A DNA stretch of 64,000 nt from Silvibacterium acidisoli (lineage in GTDB: Bacteria; Acidobacteriota; Terriglobia; Terriglobales; Acidobacteriaceae): the NCBI GenBank assembly GCA_022870745.1, contig CP085323.1, positions 2,604,001 to 2,668,000 on the forward strand. The letters run 5' to 3'. The notes under the pieces were generated by a model, which saw nothing but the letters and a program-made list of their open reading frames with translations, ran no database searches and was not told the origin of the DNA. Shown one piece after another: positions 1 to 7,998 of this stretch; position 1 is the first letter of the stretch; every line of letters begins with the position of its first letter. The translations under genes and the position numbers were made by a program.

Positions 1-3000
1 GCCGCAACCCCCCTGCTGCTGCGCGACCCTGCGATCAGCAAAGACAAGGTCGCGTTCGTCTATGCCGACGATGTCTGGACCGCCTCCCGCGAAGGCGGCG
101 AAGCCCAGCGGCTGACCTCGACTGGCGCCATCGTCGCCGGACCGTATTTCTCCCCTGACGGTTCGCAGATCGCCTACTCCGCCCGCATCGCCGGAAACAT
201 CGATGTCTACGTCATGCCTGCTGGTGGAGGCATTCCCCGCCGCCTTACCTGGTACACGGGCGCGAATATCGTCTCCAGTTGGAGCCCCGACGGTAAGGAC
301 CTGATCTTCGCCAGCACCCGGCAAAGCGCGTCGGATTATGTAAATCTCTTCCGTGTGCATGTAAGCGGAGTCGGCACGCCCGAACCGCTTCCGCTGCCCC
401 GCGCAGTCGAAGGCAGCCTCTCGCCCGACGGCCACACCATCGCCTATGTGCCGCTGGAGAAATGGCAGCAGGCATGGAAGCAGTACCACGGGGGCCAGAA
501 GACGGCCGTGTGGCTTGTCGATCTGAAGACGCTCGACCTCGTGAAGGTTCCGCGCGAAGACTCGGACGACTCAAGCCCGGTCTGGGTAGGCGATACCGTC
601 TACTTCCTTTCGAACCGTAAAGGTCCGGTCTCGCTCTTCTCCTACAACACCAAGAGCAAAGAGGTGAAGGAAGTCGTCGAGAATCACGGCTTCGACTTCA
701 AGACCGTCAATGCCGGTCCTGACGCGCTGGTCTACGAACAGTTCGGCTCGCTGCACCTCTACGACATTGCCAGTCATAGCGAACACGCGATTCCGATCAC
801 CATCCACGGCGATCTCACCAGCCTTGAGCCGCAACTGGTCAACATCTCGCCCATGGAAATTCAGAACGCCTCGGTTTCTCCGACTGGCGCGCGTGCTGTC
901 TTCGAAGCGCATGGAGAGATCTTTACCGTTCCCGCCGAGAAGGGCGACGTCCGCAACCTGACCAGGACTCCTGCCGTGGCCGAGCGCGATCCTGCGTGGT
1001 CGCCCGATGGCAAGTCTGTCGCCTACTTCAGCGATGCCTCCGGCGAATACCAGCTCTACATCCGCGCACAGGACGGACTGACGCCGCCCAAGGTCATCGA
1101 TCTCGGCCCCAATCCTTCCTACTTCTATTCGCCGCTCTGGTCGCCTGATTCGAAGCACATCGTCTACAGCGACAAGCACCTGCATCTCTGGTATGTCGAC
1201 GTGGAGGCAGGCAAGCCGGTAAAGATCGACACCGGCATCTACGGCGGCTTCGGAACGGCCTTCGGAAACATCAGCTGGTCGCCCGACTCCAAGTGGATCG
1301 CCTACTCGCGCGATCTGGAGAACCAGCTGCACGCGATCTTCTTCTACTCGATGGAGACGCACAAGTCCACGCAGATCACCGACGGCATGAGCGACGCCAT
1401 GCACCCGGTCTTCGATCGCGGAGGCAAGTATCTCTACTTCGTCGCATCGACTGACGATGGTCCATCGGATGCCGGTATCGATCTCTCATCGCTCGATCGC
1501 GCCACCACCAGCGCTGCTTACATCGTCGTGCTCTCGAAGGATGGCGAGTCGCCGATCCCACCCGAGAGCGACGACGAGAAGTCCAAGGACGAAAAGAAGG
1601 ACGACAAGAAGGACGACAAGCCAGCGCCCGATGCTGATAAAGATAAGGCGGCAAAGCCCGCCGACGCAGCGAAGGATGCCAAGGACAAAGACAAGGACAA
1701 AGACAAGGACAAAGATAAGGACAAAGATAAGGACAAGAAGGACGACAAGCCCGTCGAAGTGAAGATCGATCTCGACGGCATCGGCAACCGCATCCTCTCC
1801 CTGCCCATTCCTCCGCGCAACTACGTAGACATCGGCGCAGGCAAGACCGGTGTCCTCTATCTCGCCGAAGGCAGCCCGGTAGGCCGTGCAAGCGGCGGCG
1901 GAGGCTCAGGCATTCAATCCTTCTGGCGCTTCACGCTTGAGAAACGCGAGACCGAAGAAGTCCTGCACGGCATCGATGCCTTCGTGATTTCATCGAACGG
2001 CGAAAAGGTGCTATACGCCCGAGGCGGAGAGCACTGGGCTATCGCCGACGCTTCCGATCTGAAACCCGGCGCGCCCAATGCGCCCGCAGGCAAGCAGCTG
2101 AACCTCGGAGCCATGGAGGCGAAGGTCGATCCGCGCGCCGAGTGGAAGCAGATGTACCAGGAAACTTGGAGGATCGAGCGTGACTTCTTCTATGATCCCA
2201 ACCTGCATGGGCTGAGCATCGCGAAGATCAAGGCCCGTTATGATCCTTATCTCGATGGCCTCGCCTCACGCACCGAGTTCACCTACCTCTCGAACGAGAT
2301 GCTCGGCGAAATCAACGTGGGCCACATGTTCGTACGCGGTCCGCGCAAGCCCGACCACTCGCCGAAGACTGGTCTGCTCGGCGCAGATTATGCCGTCGAA
2401 AGCGGTCGCTACAAGTTCGCGAAGATCTACAACGGCCAGAACTGGACGCCCTCGCTCGTCGCACCGCTGACGCTCCCCGGCGTCAACATCACCGAAGGCG
2501 AGTACCTGCTTGCAGTAAACGGCCAGGAACTGCACGCAACCGATAACCTCTACAGCTTCTTCGATGGAACAGCCGGCAAGCAGACCGTGCTGCGCGTTGG
2601 CCATAAGGCCGATGGCAGCGATGGCCGCAATGTAACAGTCGTTCCTGCCGATTCAGAGTTTGGCCTGCGCCATCTCGACTGGATCGAGGGCAATCGCCAC
2701 AAGGTCGACCAGCTGAGCGGCGGCAAGGTGGCTTACATCTACATGCCGAACACTGGCGGCGCTGGCTACACCAACTTCAACCGCTACTTCTACGCACAGC
2801 TCGACAAGCAGGCCGTGGTGCTCGACGAGCGTTACAACGAAGGCGGATTCATCGCCGACTATGTAACCGACGTGCTGCGCCGCGTGCCCATGAGCAACGC
2901 CATCGAACGCGACGGCAAGGCGATACATGATCCGGTCGGAGCCATCTTCGGACCGAAGGCCATGATCATCAATGAATCAGCAGGCTCGGGCGGCGACGCC

Positions 3001-3348
3001 ATGCCATGGTATTTCCGCAAAGCCAACCTGGGTCAGCTTGTAGGCATGAAGACCTGGGGCGGCCTCGTCGGCATCGGCGGATATCCCACTCTGCTCGACG
3101 GCGGCGGTGTCACCGCACCGCGCTACGCCATCTATGGACTGAAAGGCGAATGGGAGGTGGAAAACCACGGCATTGCACCAGATGTCGAGGTCGAAGATCT
3201 TCCGAAGGATGTTGCCGCCGGGCATGATGCGCAGCTAGAGAAAGCTGTGCAGGTAGTGCTCGATCAGTTGAAGGAGCATCCGGTGCCGCAGTTCCCGGTC
3301 CCGCCGTATCCGAACTATCACCAGCACGACGACCTCGGCAATCGCTAG
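1..3348 (+). CDS. Tricorn protease homolog (S41 family), 5' end outside window
   Basis: The frame is open from base 1, so the N-terminus lies upstream of the window; about 1,115 residues are present. The first ~500 residues are TolB/WD40-type propeller blades with recurring W-S-P-D motifs (near nt 1000 and 1275). A Lys/Asp-rich linker follows (nt 1575-1755), then a PDZ-like region and an S41 tail-specific protease core. Residues matching the archaeal tricorn active site are His in NVGHMF (nt ~2320), Ser in ESAGSGGDA (nt ~2980) and Glu in VENHGIAPD (nt ~3165). Known tricorn trims peptides released by larger proteases. Cellular location cannot be judged without the missing start. A strong hairpin follows the stop. 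Confidence 0.9.
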   Translation, partial: AATPLLLRDPAISKDKVAFVYADDVWTASREGGEAQRLTSTGAIVAGPYFSPDGSQIAYSARIAGNIDVYVMPAGGGIPRRLTWYTGANIVSSWSPDGKDLIFASTRQSASDYVNLFRVHVSGVGTPEPLPLPRAVEGSLSPDGHTIAYVPLEKWQQAWKQYHGGQKTAVWLVDLKTLDLVKVPREDSDDSSPVWVGDTVYFLSNRKGPVSLFSYNTKSKEVKEVVENHGFDFKTVNAGPDALVYEQFGSLHLYDIASHSEHAIPITIHGDLTSLEPQLVNISPMEIQNASVSPTGARAVFEAHGEIFTVPAEKGDVRNLTRTPAVAERDPAWSPDGKSVAYFSDASGEYQLYIRAQDGLTPPKVIDLGPNPSYFYSPLWSPDSKHIVYSDKHLHLWYVDVEAGKPVKIDTGIYGGFGTAFGNISWSPDSKWIAYSRDLENQLHAIFFYSMETHKSTQITDGMSDAMHPVFDRGGKYLYFVASTDDGPSDAGIDLSSLDRATTSAAYIVVLSKDGESPIPPESDDEKSKDEKKDDKKDDKPAPDADKDKAAKPADAAKDAKDKDKDKDKDKDKDKDKDKKDDKPVEVKIDLDGIGNRILSLPIPPRNYVDIGAGKTGVLYLAEGSPVGRASGGGGSGIQSFWRFTLEKRETEEVLHGIDAFVISSNGEKVLYARGGEHWAIADASDLKPGAPNAPAGKQLNLGAMEAKVDPRAEWKQMYQETWRIERDFFYDPNLHGLSIAKIKARYDPYLDGLASRTEFTYLSNEMLGEINVGHMFVRGPRKPDHSPKTGLLGADYAVESGRYKFAKIYNGQNWTPSLVAPLTLPGVNITEGEYLLAVNGQELHATDNLYSFFDGTAGKQTVLRVGHKADGSDGRNVTVVPADSEFGLRHLDWIEGNRHKVDQLSGGKVAYIYMPNTGGAGYTNFNRYFYAQLDKQAVVLDERYNEGGFIADYVTDVLRRVPMSNAIERDGKAIHDPVGAIFGPKAMIINESAGSGGDAMPWYFRKANLGQLVGMKTWGGLVGIGGYPTLLDGGGVTAPRYAIYGLKGEWEVENHGIAPDVEVEDLPKDVAAGHDAQLEKAVQVVLDQLKEHPVPQFPVPPYPNYHQHDDLGNR
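1681..1740 (+). repeat. In-frame 12-bp tandem repeat coding a Lys-Asp tract
   Basis: About five copies of a unit close to AAGGACAAAGAC lie head to tail inside the tricorn gene and encode an alternating KDKD tract in the linker between propeller and protease domains. Later copies differ only by GAC to GAT. The unit length is a multiple of three, so copy-number slippage would lengthen or shorten the linker without breaking the frame. Confidence 0.85.
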
Positions 3349-3354
3349 GTCAAA

Positions 3355-3391
3355 GCAAACGGGGGGAAGCCTTCAGGCTCCCCCCGTTTGC
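3355..3391. terminator. Strong hairpin after the tricorn gene
   Basis: GCAAACGGGGGG and CCCCCCGTTTGC form the arms of a long GC-rich hairpin with a TTCA loop region, starting 6 bases after the tricorn stop. It lies between convergent genes and may serve both strands. No clear T-tract follows. Confidence 0.7.
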
Positions 3392-3394
3392 TTT

Positions 3395-3422
3395 GTCATC
3401 CCGAACGAAGTGAGGGACCTGC
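3395..3422. repeat. Dispersed 28-nt intergenic repeat, copy 1
   Basis: The motif begins GTCATCCCGAAC and ends GAGGGACCTGC. A copy differing at one base lies at 29422-29449 and a diverged copy at 35392-35418, all between genes. It overlaps no coding sequence and looks like a short dispersed genome repeat. Confidence 0.7.
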
Positions 3423-3434
3423 CTTTCCCTGCTT

Positions 3435-3752
3435 CTAGTGAATCGGACCGTGCGGCGAGGGTAGCGGCTGCTGCGCCTGCGGTTCGAGTGCGATCGTGCC
3501 GAAGGTCTGCTCGTACTGCGCGATGTTCTGCCCGAGGACATTCCAGAGCGCCTTGGCCTGCTGCGGGCTCAGGTACACGCCATGGCTGGCCTCGATAGTG
3601 ACCTTCTCGGGCGAATCCTGGTGAACCAGCCCGAAGGCAACGAAGAAGTCCCATACGCTCACGCGTACCTGGACGCTGTTGGAGTAGCTCTCGCCATAAT
3701 TCGGCGATTTGGTCATCTGGATTTGCGGCTGGGGTTGCTGTGTCTGGCTCAT
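3435..3752 (-). CDS. DUF3467 family protein
   Basis: 105 residues, with a Gln/Pro-rich start (MSQTQQPQPQ), a beta-rich core (SNSVQVRVSVWDFFVAFG, then KVTIEASHGVYLSPQQAKAL) and a Gln/Pro-rich tail. The core with the 'V.LSP..AK.L...L..NI..YE..FG.I' pattern matches the DUF3467 family, whose function is unknown. There is no signal peptide or membrane segment. It stands alone between the tricorn terminator and the tRNA-Leu gene, about 30 bp downstream of the tRNA on the same strand. Confidence 0.75.
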   Translation of the reverse strand: MSQTQQPQPQIQMTKSPNYGESYSNSVQVRVSVWDFFVAFGLVHQDSPEKVTIEASHGVYLSPQQAKALWNVLGQNIAQYEQTFGTIALEPQAQQPLPSPHGPIH

Positions 3753-3781
3753 ACTGCATTCAGACTACAGCAGGGAAGGTA

Positions 3782-3865
3782 TGGTGCGGGAGAAGGGACT
3801 TGAACCCCCATGGATTGCTCCGCCAGATCCTAAGTCTGGTGCGTCTGCCATTTCGCCACTCCCGC
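3782..3865 (-). tRNA. tRNA-Leu (anticodon UAG)
   Basis: On the minus strand the gene runs from GCGGGAGTGGCGAAATGGCA to CTCCCGCACCA. The acceptor stem GCGGGAG/CTCCCGC pairs fully and CCA is encoded. The anticodon stem CCAGA/TCTGG encloses CTTAGGA, giving anticodon TAG (Leu, CUA codons). GGTTCAAGTCC forms the T-loop, and an extended variable arm is present as in class II tRNAs. Length 84 nt with CCA. Confidence 0.95.
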
Positions 3866-3923
3866 AGACATCCTTTTGTATTGTACTGTGCCACGCCACG
3901 ATCGTGGCGGGCCGATTTCGAAG

Positions 3924-5345
3924 CTAGAAGTGATAAGTTATGTCGCCCGCAAAAATGAACTGCGTCGACTTTGTACCTTTGTCGTAGGCAGGCCGGTCAT
4001 ATGAGTGCTCCAGCCGTAGTTCCGGCCGGAACAGGATGGTCGAACCGATCCAGTGGCCCCAGCCAATCAAGTGTTCTGAATACTTCGTAGGCGTGCCGGT
4101 GCGTTGGCCCTTGATGTCGTTGAGAAAATCCGTGCGAAACGAAAAGTAGTTGTGCGTGTCGTGCTCATACTCGACATAGTTCACGACTGCAAACTCGGGC
4201 GCGAAACATTTCTGTTCGCCCGCCGAGCAGAACGCGCCATTTGCGCCGGTCTCGGTCGGTATCGGATTGCTTACGTTACCGGCAATGTTCGGCACATTGC
4301 GCTCGTACATGTACCAGCTTTCTGTGTCCGTGTGCCAGCGGGAGTTGAACTTGTGATACCAAGTCTCAAAGTAGCTTTGAATATTGTTATAAGCATAGTT
4401 GCCGCGATTGAACGAATTGGCGCAGGTGTAAGAGGCATCACGCCCCTCATGCCATGTGTAATCGACGCAGGCGGTCCCTGTGGGCTCCGCGTCCTTCGTC
4501 CAGAGCGCAACGTCGTTGCCGCCGGAAATACCGACCTGGACCATCCAGTGATCGGAGAGCTTGGTGCTGGTGACGATTCCCGTCTGCGTATACGGATCCA
4601 CGGTGTAAAGCAATGAGTGGGAGTAGGTGTAGTTGTTCGGCGCCAGCTGCGCTTCGATATCCGGCAGAGAGATGTAGCGGCCGATGCGGATATTCATACC
4701 CTTCGCGATGTGTGGATTGTAGAGATCGAGGTAGAACATCACAGGGTCATAGCCGTATTCATGGTTCTTCTGTAACAGCTGCTGCGAAAATATGCCCTTG
4801 GCGGTCGTGTAGCGATAGTCCTGCCCCCAGAGCTGGGCCAGGCGAAATCCCCAGTCCCAGTGCGCGGTCTGCACGGTGTCAGGCAGCCGCTCGATATACA
4901 GAACTTCCTGGTCAGGAGTAACACGATTGGGGTTGTAGTAGTACGAAGCTGGAGAGTTGGCGGCATCGCCCTTGTTTGAGGTGCTTACGTTGAAGCCTCC
5001 ATTGAGCCAGCCGTAGATCTTCACCCGGCCGCGATTCCCATTGATCGCCTGCATCATGATGTACGTCTGCGTGTCAGGCGCGCCAATCACAGGTGTACCG
5101 CCCACGGAGTAGTCGCTGCTGGGAAAGGGCGGCGAATCCAGCGGGGCCGGATAACCTCGGCGAGGCGCTGCAGCCGATGCAGATGTAGAAGGCTTCCAGT
5201 CGCTCAGATAAGCATTGCCCAGGCGCTCGAAGAAGTTACCTGTTGGAGCGGGTGCATTCGGTAATGGTGAGGAGGATTGCGAAAGAAGCGAAGCCGGCCG
5301 GAAAAGCGAAAGGCAAAACAAACCTGTAACTAGAAAAAGTCGCAT
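3924..5345 (-). CDS. Outer-membrane beta-barrel porin, OmpL-like (bbp2 family)
   Basis: 473 residues with an N-terminal Sec signal (MRLFLVTGLFCLSLFRPASLLSQ), a Pro/Ser-rich linker, then alternating aromatic beta strands ending in a terminal Phe (DITYHF), typical of outer-membrane barrels. Segments such as VKIYGWLNGGFN, MNIRIGRYISLPDIEAQ and RTDFLNDIKGQRTGTPTKYSEHLIGWGHW match the putative beta-barrel porin-2 family. It is the last gene of the minus-strand set GH5, AGE epimerase, LacI, porin, so it probably admits oligosaccharides to the periplasm. An AGGATC ribosome site precedes the ATG. Substrate is inferred from context only. Confidence 0.8.
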   Translation of the reverse strand: MRLFLVTGLFCLSLFRPASLLSQSSSPLPNAPAPTGNFFERLGNAYLSDWKPSTSASAAAPRRGYPAPLDSPPFPSSDYSVGGTPVIGAPDTQTYIMMQAINGNRGRVKIYGWLNGGFNVSTSNKGDAANSPASYYYNPNRVTPDQEVLYIERLPDTVQTAHWDWGFRLAQLWGQDYRYTTAKGIFSQQLLQKNHEYGYDPVMFYLDLYNPHIAKGMNIRIGRYISLPDIEAQLAPNNYTYSHSLLYTVDPYTQTGIVTSTKLSDHWMVQVGISGGNDVALWTKDAEPTGTACVDYTWHEGRDASYTCANSFNRGNYAYNNIQSYFETWYHKFNSRWHTDTESWYMYERNVPNIAGNVSNPIPTETGANGAFCSAGEQKCFAPEFAVVNYVEYEHDTHNYFSFRTDFLNDIKGQRTGTPTKYSEHLIGWGHWIGSTILFRPELRLEHSYDRPAYDKGTKSTQFIFAGDITYHF

Positions 5346-5407
5346 GAGATGATCCTGAAGACCATTTCACATCGGCTTCCATAGCAAGTCCGTAGAGAGT
5401 CCATAAA

Positions 5408-5421
5408 GCTTTTATAAAAGC
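5408..5421. promoter_or_regulatory. Perfect 14-bp palindrome upstream of the porin
   Basis: GCTTTTATAAAAGC is fully self-complementary and lies between the lacI-type stop and the porin ATG, about 63 bp upstream of the latter. It could be an operator. Its centre is TA, not the CG usual for LacI operators, so the binding protein is unknown. Confidence 0.4.
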
Positions 5422-5441
5422 GGCGGCATCGCAGGCCCCGG

Positions 5442-6479
5442 TCATTCCTCGACCGTGCTCGCTCCAAAGGCGCAACCGCATGATGCGCGCAGGACAAGCT
5501 GTACTTTCAGGGAGGTGCGGCTTTCCTGCTCTGGCCATTCCTCCATAGGCAGCCTCAACTTTTCGAAAAGCACGTCGGCAGCGGTTCTGCCCATCAGGTC
5601 TACCGGTTGATTGATGACGGTAAGCGGCGGTTGCATCATGTCTGCCATGTCAAAATCGTCGAATCCAATGACAGCGATGTCATCGGGAATGCGAAGTTCC
5701 AGTCGATTCAGTGCTCGGAATGTGTAGCGGCTGATGCGATTATTTCCCGCAAAGATCGCGCTCGGAGCATGAGGCTCCGCAAGGACGCGCTTGAGGTAGT
5801 CGAAAACCGCCTCCTCCGAGTTGCAGGTCATGCATTCTCCAGGTGTAAGCTTTGCCGCCAGCAGTGCGCGGCGGTACCCTTCATGCCGGGTTTTGATGGT
5901 GAAGAGGTCAGGAGCATCTCCAAGGAAGTGGATATGTTTATGGCCATGCTCGATCAGGTGCTGCGTCCCTTTTTTTGCGCCTGCATGATTCTCAACCACC
6001 ACGCTGGCAACATTCGGTAGCGCGAGCGGGCGATCGAATGAAACGATCGGAGTGCGCTGGAAGATGGGATCGCCGAGTCTCGAAGGATGTGCGGCCGACA
6101 CAGGGCAGATAAGCAACCCCTCCACGTGCTTCTGCAGCATCCACTCCGCCTGCGCGAACTCCGTATCGGGACTGTCGTTCGACGAGGCCAGAATCATGGC
6201 ATAGCCCTGCGATCGGGCAACGGTGTTGATGTTGTGAGCGCAGATTGCAAAGAAGGGATCCGCGAGCGATGGCACGATCAGGCCGATAGACTTTGATTTC
6301 GCTCCACGCAGCGCGCGTGCAATTTCGTTGGGGCGATAACCAAGCCTCTCAATGGCGGCATGTACTCGGCTGGCTGTCTCAGGACTGACATGCGTGGAAT
6401 TGTTCAGAACGCGTGAGACGGTCATTGTCCCCACGTTTGCCAGCCTTGCAACTTCTATCATGGTCGCGCGTTTGGTCAT
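5442..6479 (-). CDS. LacI-family transcriptional regulator
   Basis: An N-terminal LacI helix-turn-helix (MIEVARLANVGTMTVSRVLNN, then RVHAAIERLGYRPNEIARAL) is followed by a periplasmic-binding-protein-like sensor domain from SIGLIVPSLADPFFA to the end. Met at 6479 gives the usual LacI N-terminus (345 residues); the frame extends upstream to ATG 6497 (351 residues), and neither has a good ribosome site. It sits inside the carbohydrate locus, between the epimerase and porin genes, and is the obvious candidate regulator for it. The effector is not predictable from sequence. Confidence 0.9.
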   Translation of the reverse strand: MTKRATMIEVARLANVGTMTVSRVLNNSTHVSPETASRVHAAIERLGYRPNEIARALRGAKSKSIGLIVPSLADPFFAICAHNINTVARSQGYAMILASSNDSPDTEFAQAEWMLQKHVEGLLICPVSAAHPSRLGDPIFQRTPIVSFDRPLALPNVASVVVENHAGAKKGTQHLIEHGHKHIHFLGDAPDLFTIKTRHEGYRRALLAAKLTPGECMTCNSEEAVFDYLKRVLAEPHAPSAIFAGNNRISRYTFRALNRLELRIPDDIAVIGFDDFDMADMMQPPLTVINQPVDLMGRTAADVLFEKLRLPMEEWPEQESRTSLKVQLVLRASCGCAFGASTVEE

Positions 6480-6552
6480 GGTGTGAGGGTCCGTCATGGA
6501 TCATTCGATCAGCAACTGCCAGCAGTTCATGTTACCTCTTTGACTCAAAGGC

Positions 6553-6560
6553 AAGCGATT
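6553..6560. promoter_or_regulatory. Possible LacI-type operator core
   Basis: AAGCGATT fits the AANCGNTT core of LacI/GalR operators and lies in the 73-bp gap upstream of the lacI-type gene, which would allow autoregulation. It is an eight-base match only, so this is a weak call. Confidence 0.3.
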
Positions 6561-6570
6561 GTCTTTTCAG

Positions 6571-7971
6571 CTAATCGGACGCGGCTGACGCCAGCCTCTG
6601 CAGCCGCTCGGAGACATTCAGCAATGCGCGCCCATCGTGATAAGCAGCTTTCCAGATCACGCCTTTGTCAGTGCTCTGCGGAGTGCCGTCAGGCTTCACC
6701 ATGTTGTACATGCCGTGATACTGGTGATCGACCTGGTACTTCGTAATGTACTGCCACTGCATCTGGAAATGCTTCCAATACGTATCTGTCTCCTTGCCAT
6801 ACTTTTCATGCAGCAGGAGCAGCGTGTTCAGCGTCTCCATCTCGACCCACCATTCCTTGCGCAGGCCGTCGGGCTTGCCGATGTAGCCTCCGGACTCATA
6901 GACGCCGCCATGAGCCTCGTCCCATCCGTAGGCGATGGCGTGGTCGGCCATCATCTTTCCCACCCGTTCTGTTTCTTCATCGTCGCTTCTGCCCAGGGCC
7001 TCTGAAGCTTCGAGCATCAGGTAGGTCGTCTCGATGTCATGCCCATAGGAATCATGATCCGGCACTGGGCGCCATGTTGCGGTGAAAAACAGATTCATCA
7101 CACCGGGTTCGACAGCGACTTTGTCGCGAACGATTGTGAGCAGCTCAGCCACACGTTGCCTGAGCGTGTCGTCTTTCCATACTCCGTATAACTCGGTCAG
7201 CGATTCGAGCAGGTGAATGTGGGTGTTCATCGACTTGTAGCCGACAGGAAAGCCCGAATCCAGCTTTACGACGGATGCGTATGGCTCGGCCTTCATCGGC
7301 TCGCCTTCACGCGTAAGCCACTCGTAGTAGCCGCCATTCACCTTGTCGTGTGCATGCTCTTCGATCCACCGGAAAGCCTCCTGCGCCTTCGCCAGCGCCT
7401 TGGGATCGTGAGTGGCTTTGTATGCGGCGGCGAGCCCGTAGATGCAGAAGCTGATGCCATACATCTGCTTGCCATCGGTGAACTCCGGCGTGACTTTGCC
7501 ATTGTCATCGAGCCCCCAATAGAAGCCTCCGTATTGCTTATCCCACATTACGTTCGAAAGGAAGTCGACTCCGTGTGAGACGTAGGGAAGAAACTGATCG
7601 CGCAGGTCAGGACGCCGCATGACGACCTGCGCGGAGATCCAGGTCATTCTTCCCTGGAAGACAGAAAACTTTCCGTGGCTCGGCATTCGCTGCCAGTCTC
7701 TTGAGAAGTCGGAGTAGAAGCCTCCGTGCTCGTTGTCGACGGCCTTCGGGAACCATGCCAACAGCACGTCCTGGCGAAGCGTTGTCTCCACTTCTTTCTG
7801 CAGCTTTTCGTAGGAAGCTTTATTGGCCGGGAGATAAGTGATCGAGTCTAGCGGGGACGCTGCTTTTCTACCGCCAGGCTGGGCTTGAAACGCAAGCGCG
7901 GGGATACACATCGCAACGCTGAGTACGGCAATAGCAATTCGCACCCTGAATGCTGGCTTCGGCAATGACAT
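6571..7971 (-). CDS. Exported AGE-family sugar 2-epimerase (cellobiose/mannobiose 2-epimerase-like)
   Basis: 466 residues with a Sec signal (IAIAVLSVAMCIPALAFQA), then an (alpha/alpha)6 barrel of the N-acylglucosamine 2-epimerase superfamily. Landmarks include HGGFYSDFSRDW, KQMYGISFCIYGLAA, NTHIHLLESLTELY, SYGHDIETTYLMLEAS and WKAAYHDGRALLN; these His residues occupy the positions of the catalytic histidines of cellobiose 2-epimerases. The closest function is epimerising the reducing-end sugar of beta-1,4 disaccharides such as mannobiose. Its neighbours are GH5, GH2 and an acetylesterase, with no sialic-acid genes. The export signal is notable because characterised enzymes are mostly cytoplasmic. 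A GAGG ribosome site precedes the ATG. Confidence 0.75.
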   Translation of the reverse strand: MSLPKPAFRVRIAIAVLSVAMCIPALAFQAQPGGRKAASPLDSITYLPANKASYEKLQKEVETTLRQDVLLAWFPKAVDNEHGGFYSDFSRDWQRMPSHGKFSVFQGRMTWISAQVVMRRPDLRDQFLPYVSHGVDFLSNVMWDKQYGGFYWGLDDNGKVTPEFTDGKQMYGISFCIYGLAAAYKATHDPKALAKAQEAFRWIEEHAHDKVNGGYYEWLTREGEPMKAEPYASVVKLDSGFPVGYKSMNTHIHLLESLTELYGVWKDDTLRQRVAELLTIVRDKVAVEPGVMNLFFTATWRPVPDHDSYGHDIETTYLMLEASEALGRSDDEETERVGKMMADHAIAYGWDEAHGGVYESGGYIGKPDGLRKEWWVEMETLNTLLLLHEKYGKETDTYWKHFQMQWQYITKYQVDHQYHGMYNMVKPDGTPQSTDKGVIWKAAYHDGRALLNVSERLQRLASAASD

Positions 7972-7998
7972 GATCGAACCTCGTTTCCTATCCCCGAA

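Noticed and set aside
1675-1760. Frameshift or CRISPR-like repeat in the tricorn gene
   Set aside because: The repeat is in frame, has no spacers and encodes a simple Lys-Asp linker.
571-1891. Long open frames on the minus strand opposite the tricorn gene
   Set aside because: High GC gives long antisense frames; their composition (Arg/Cys-rich or Val/Asp-rich) matches no family and the plus frame is clearly coding.
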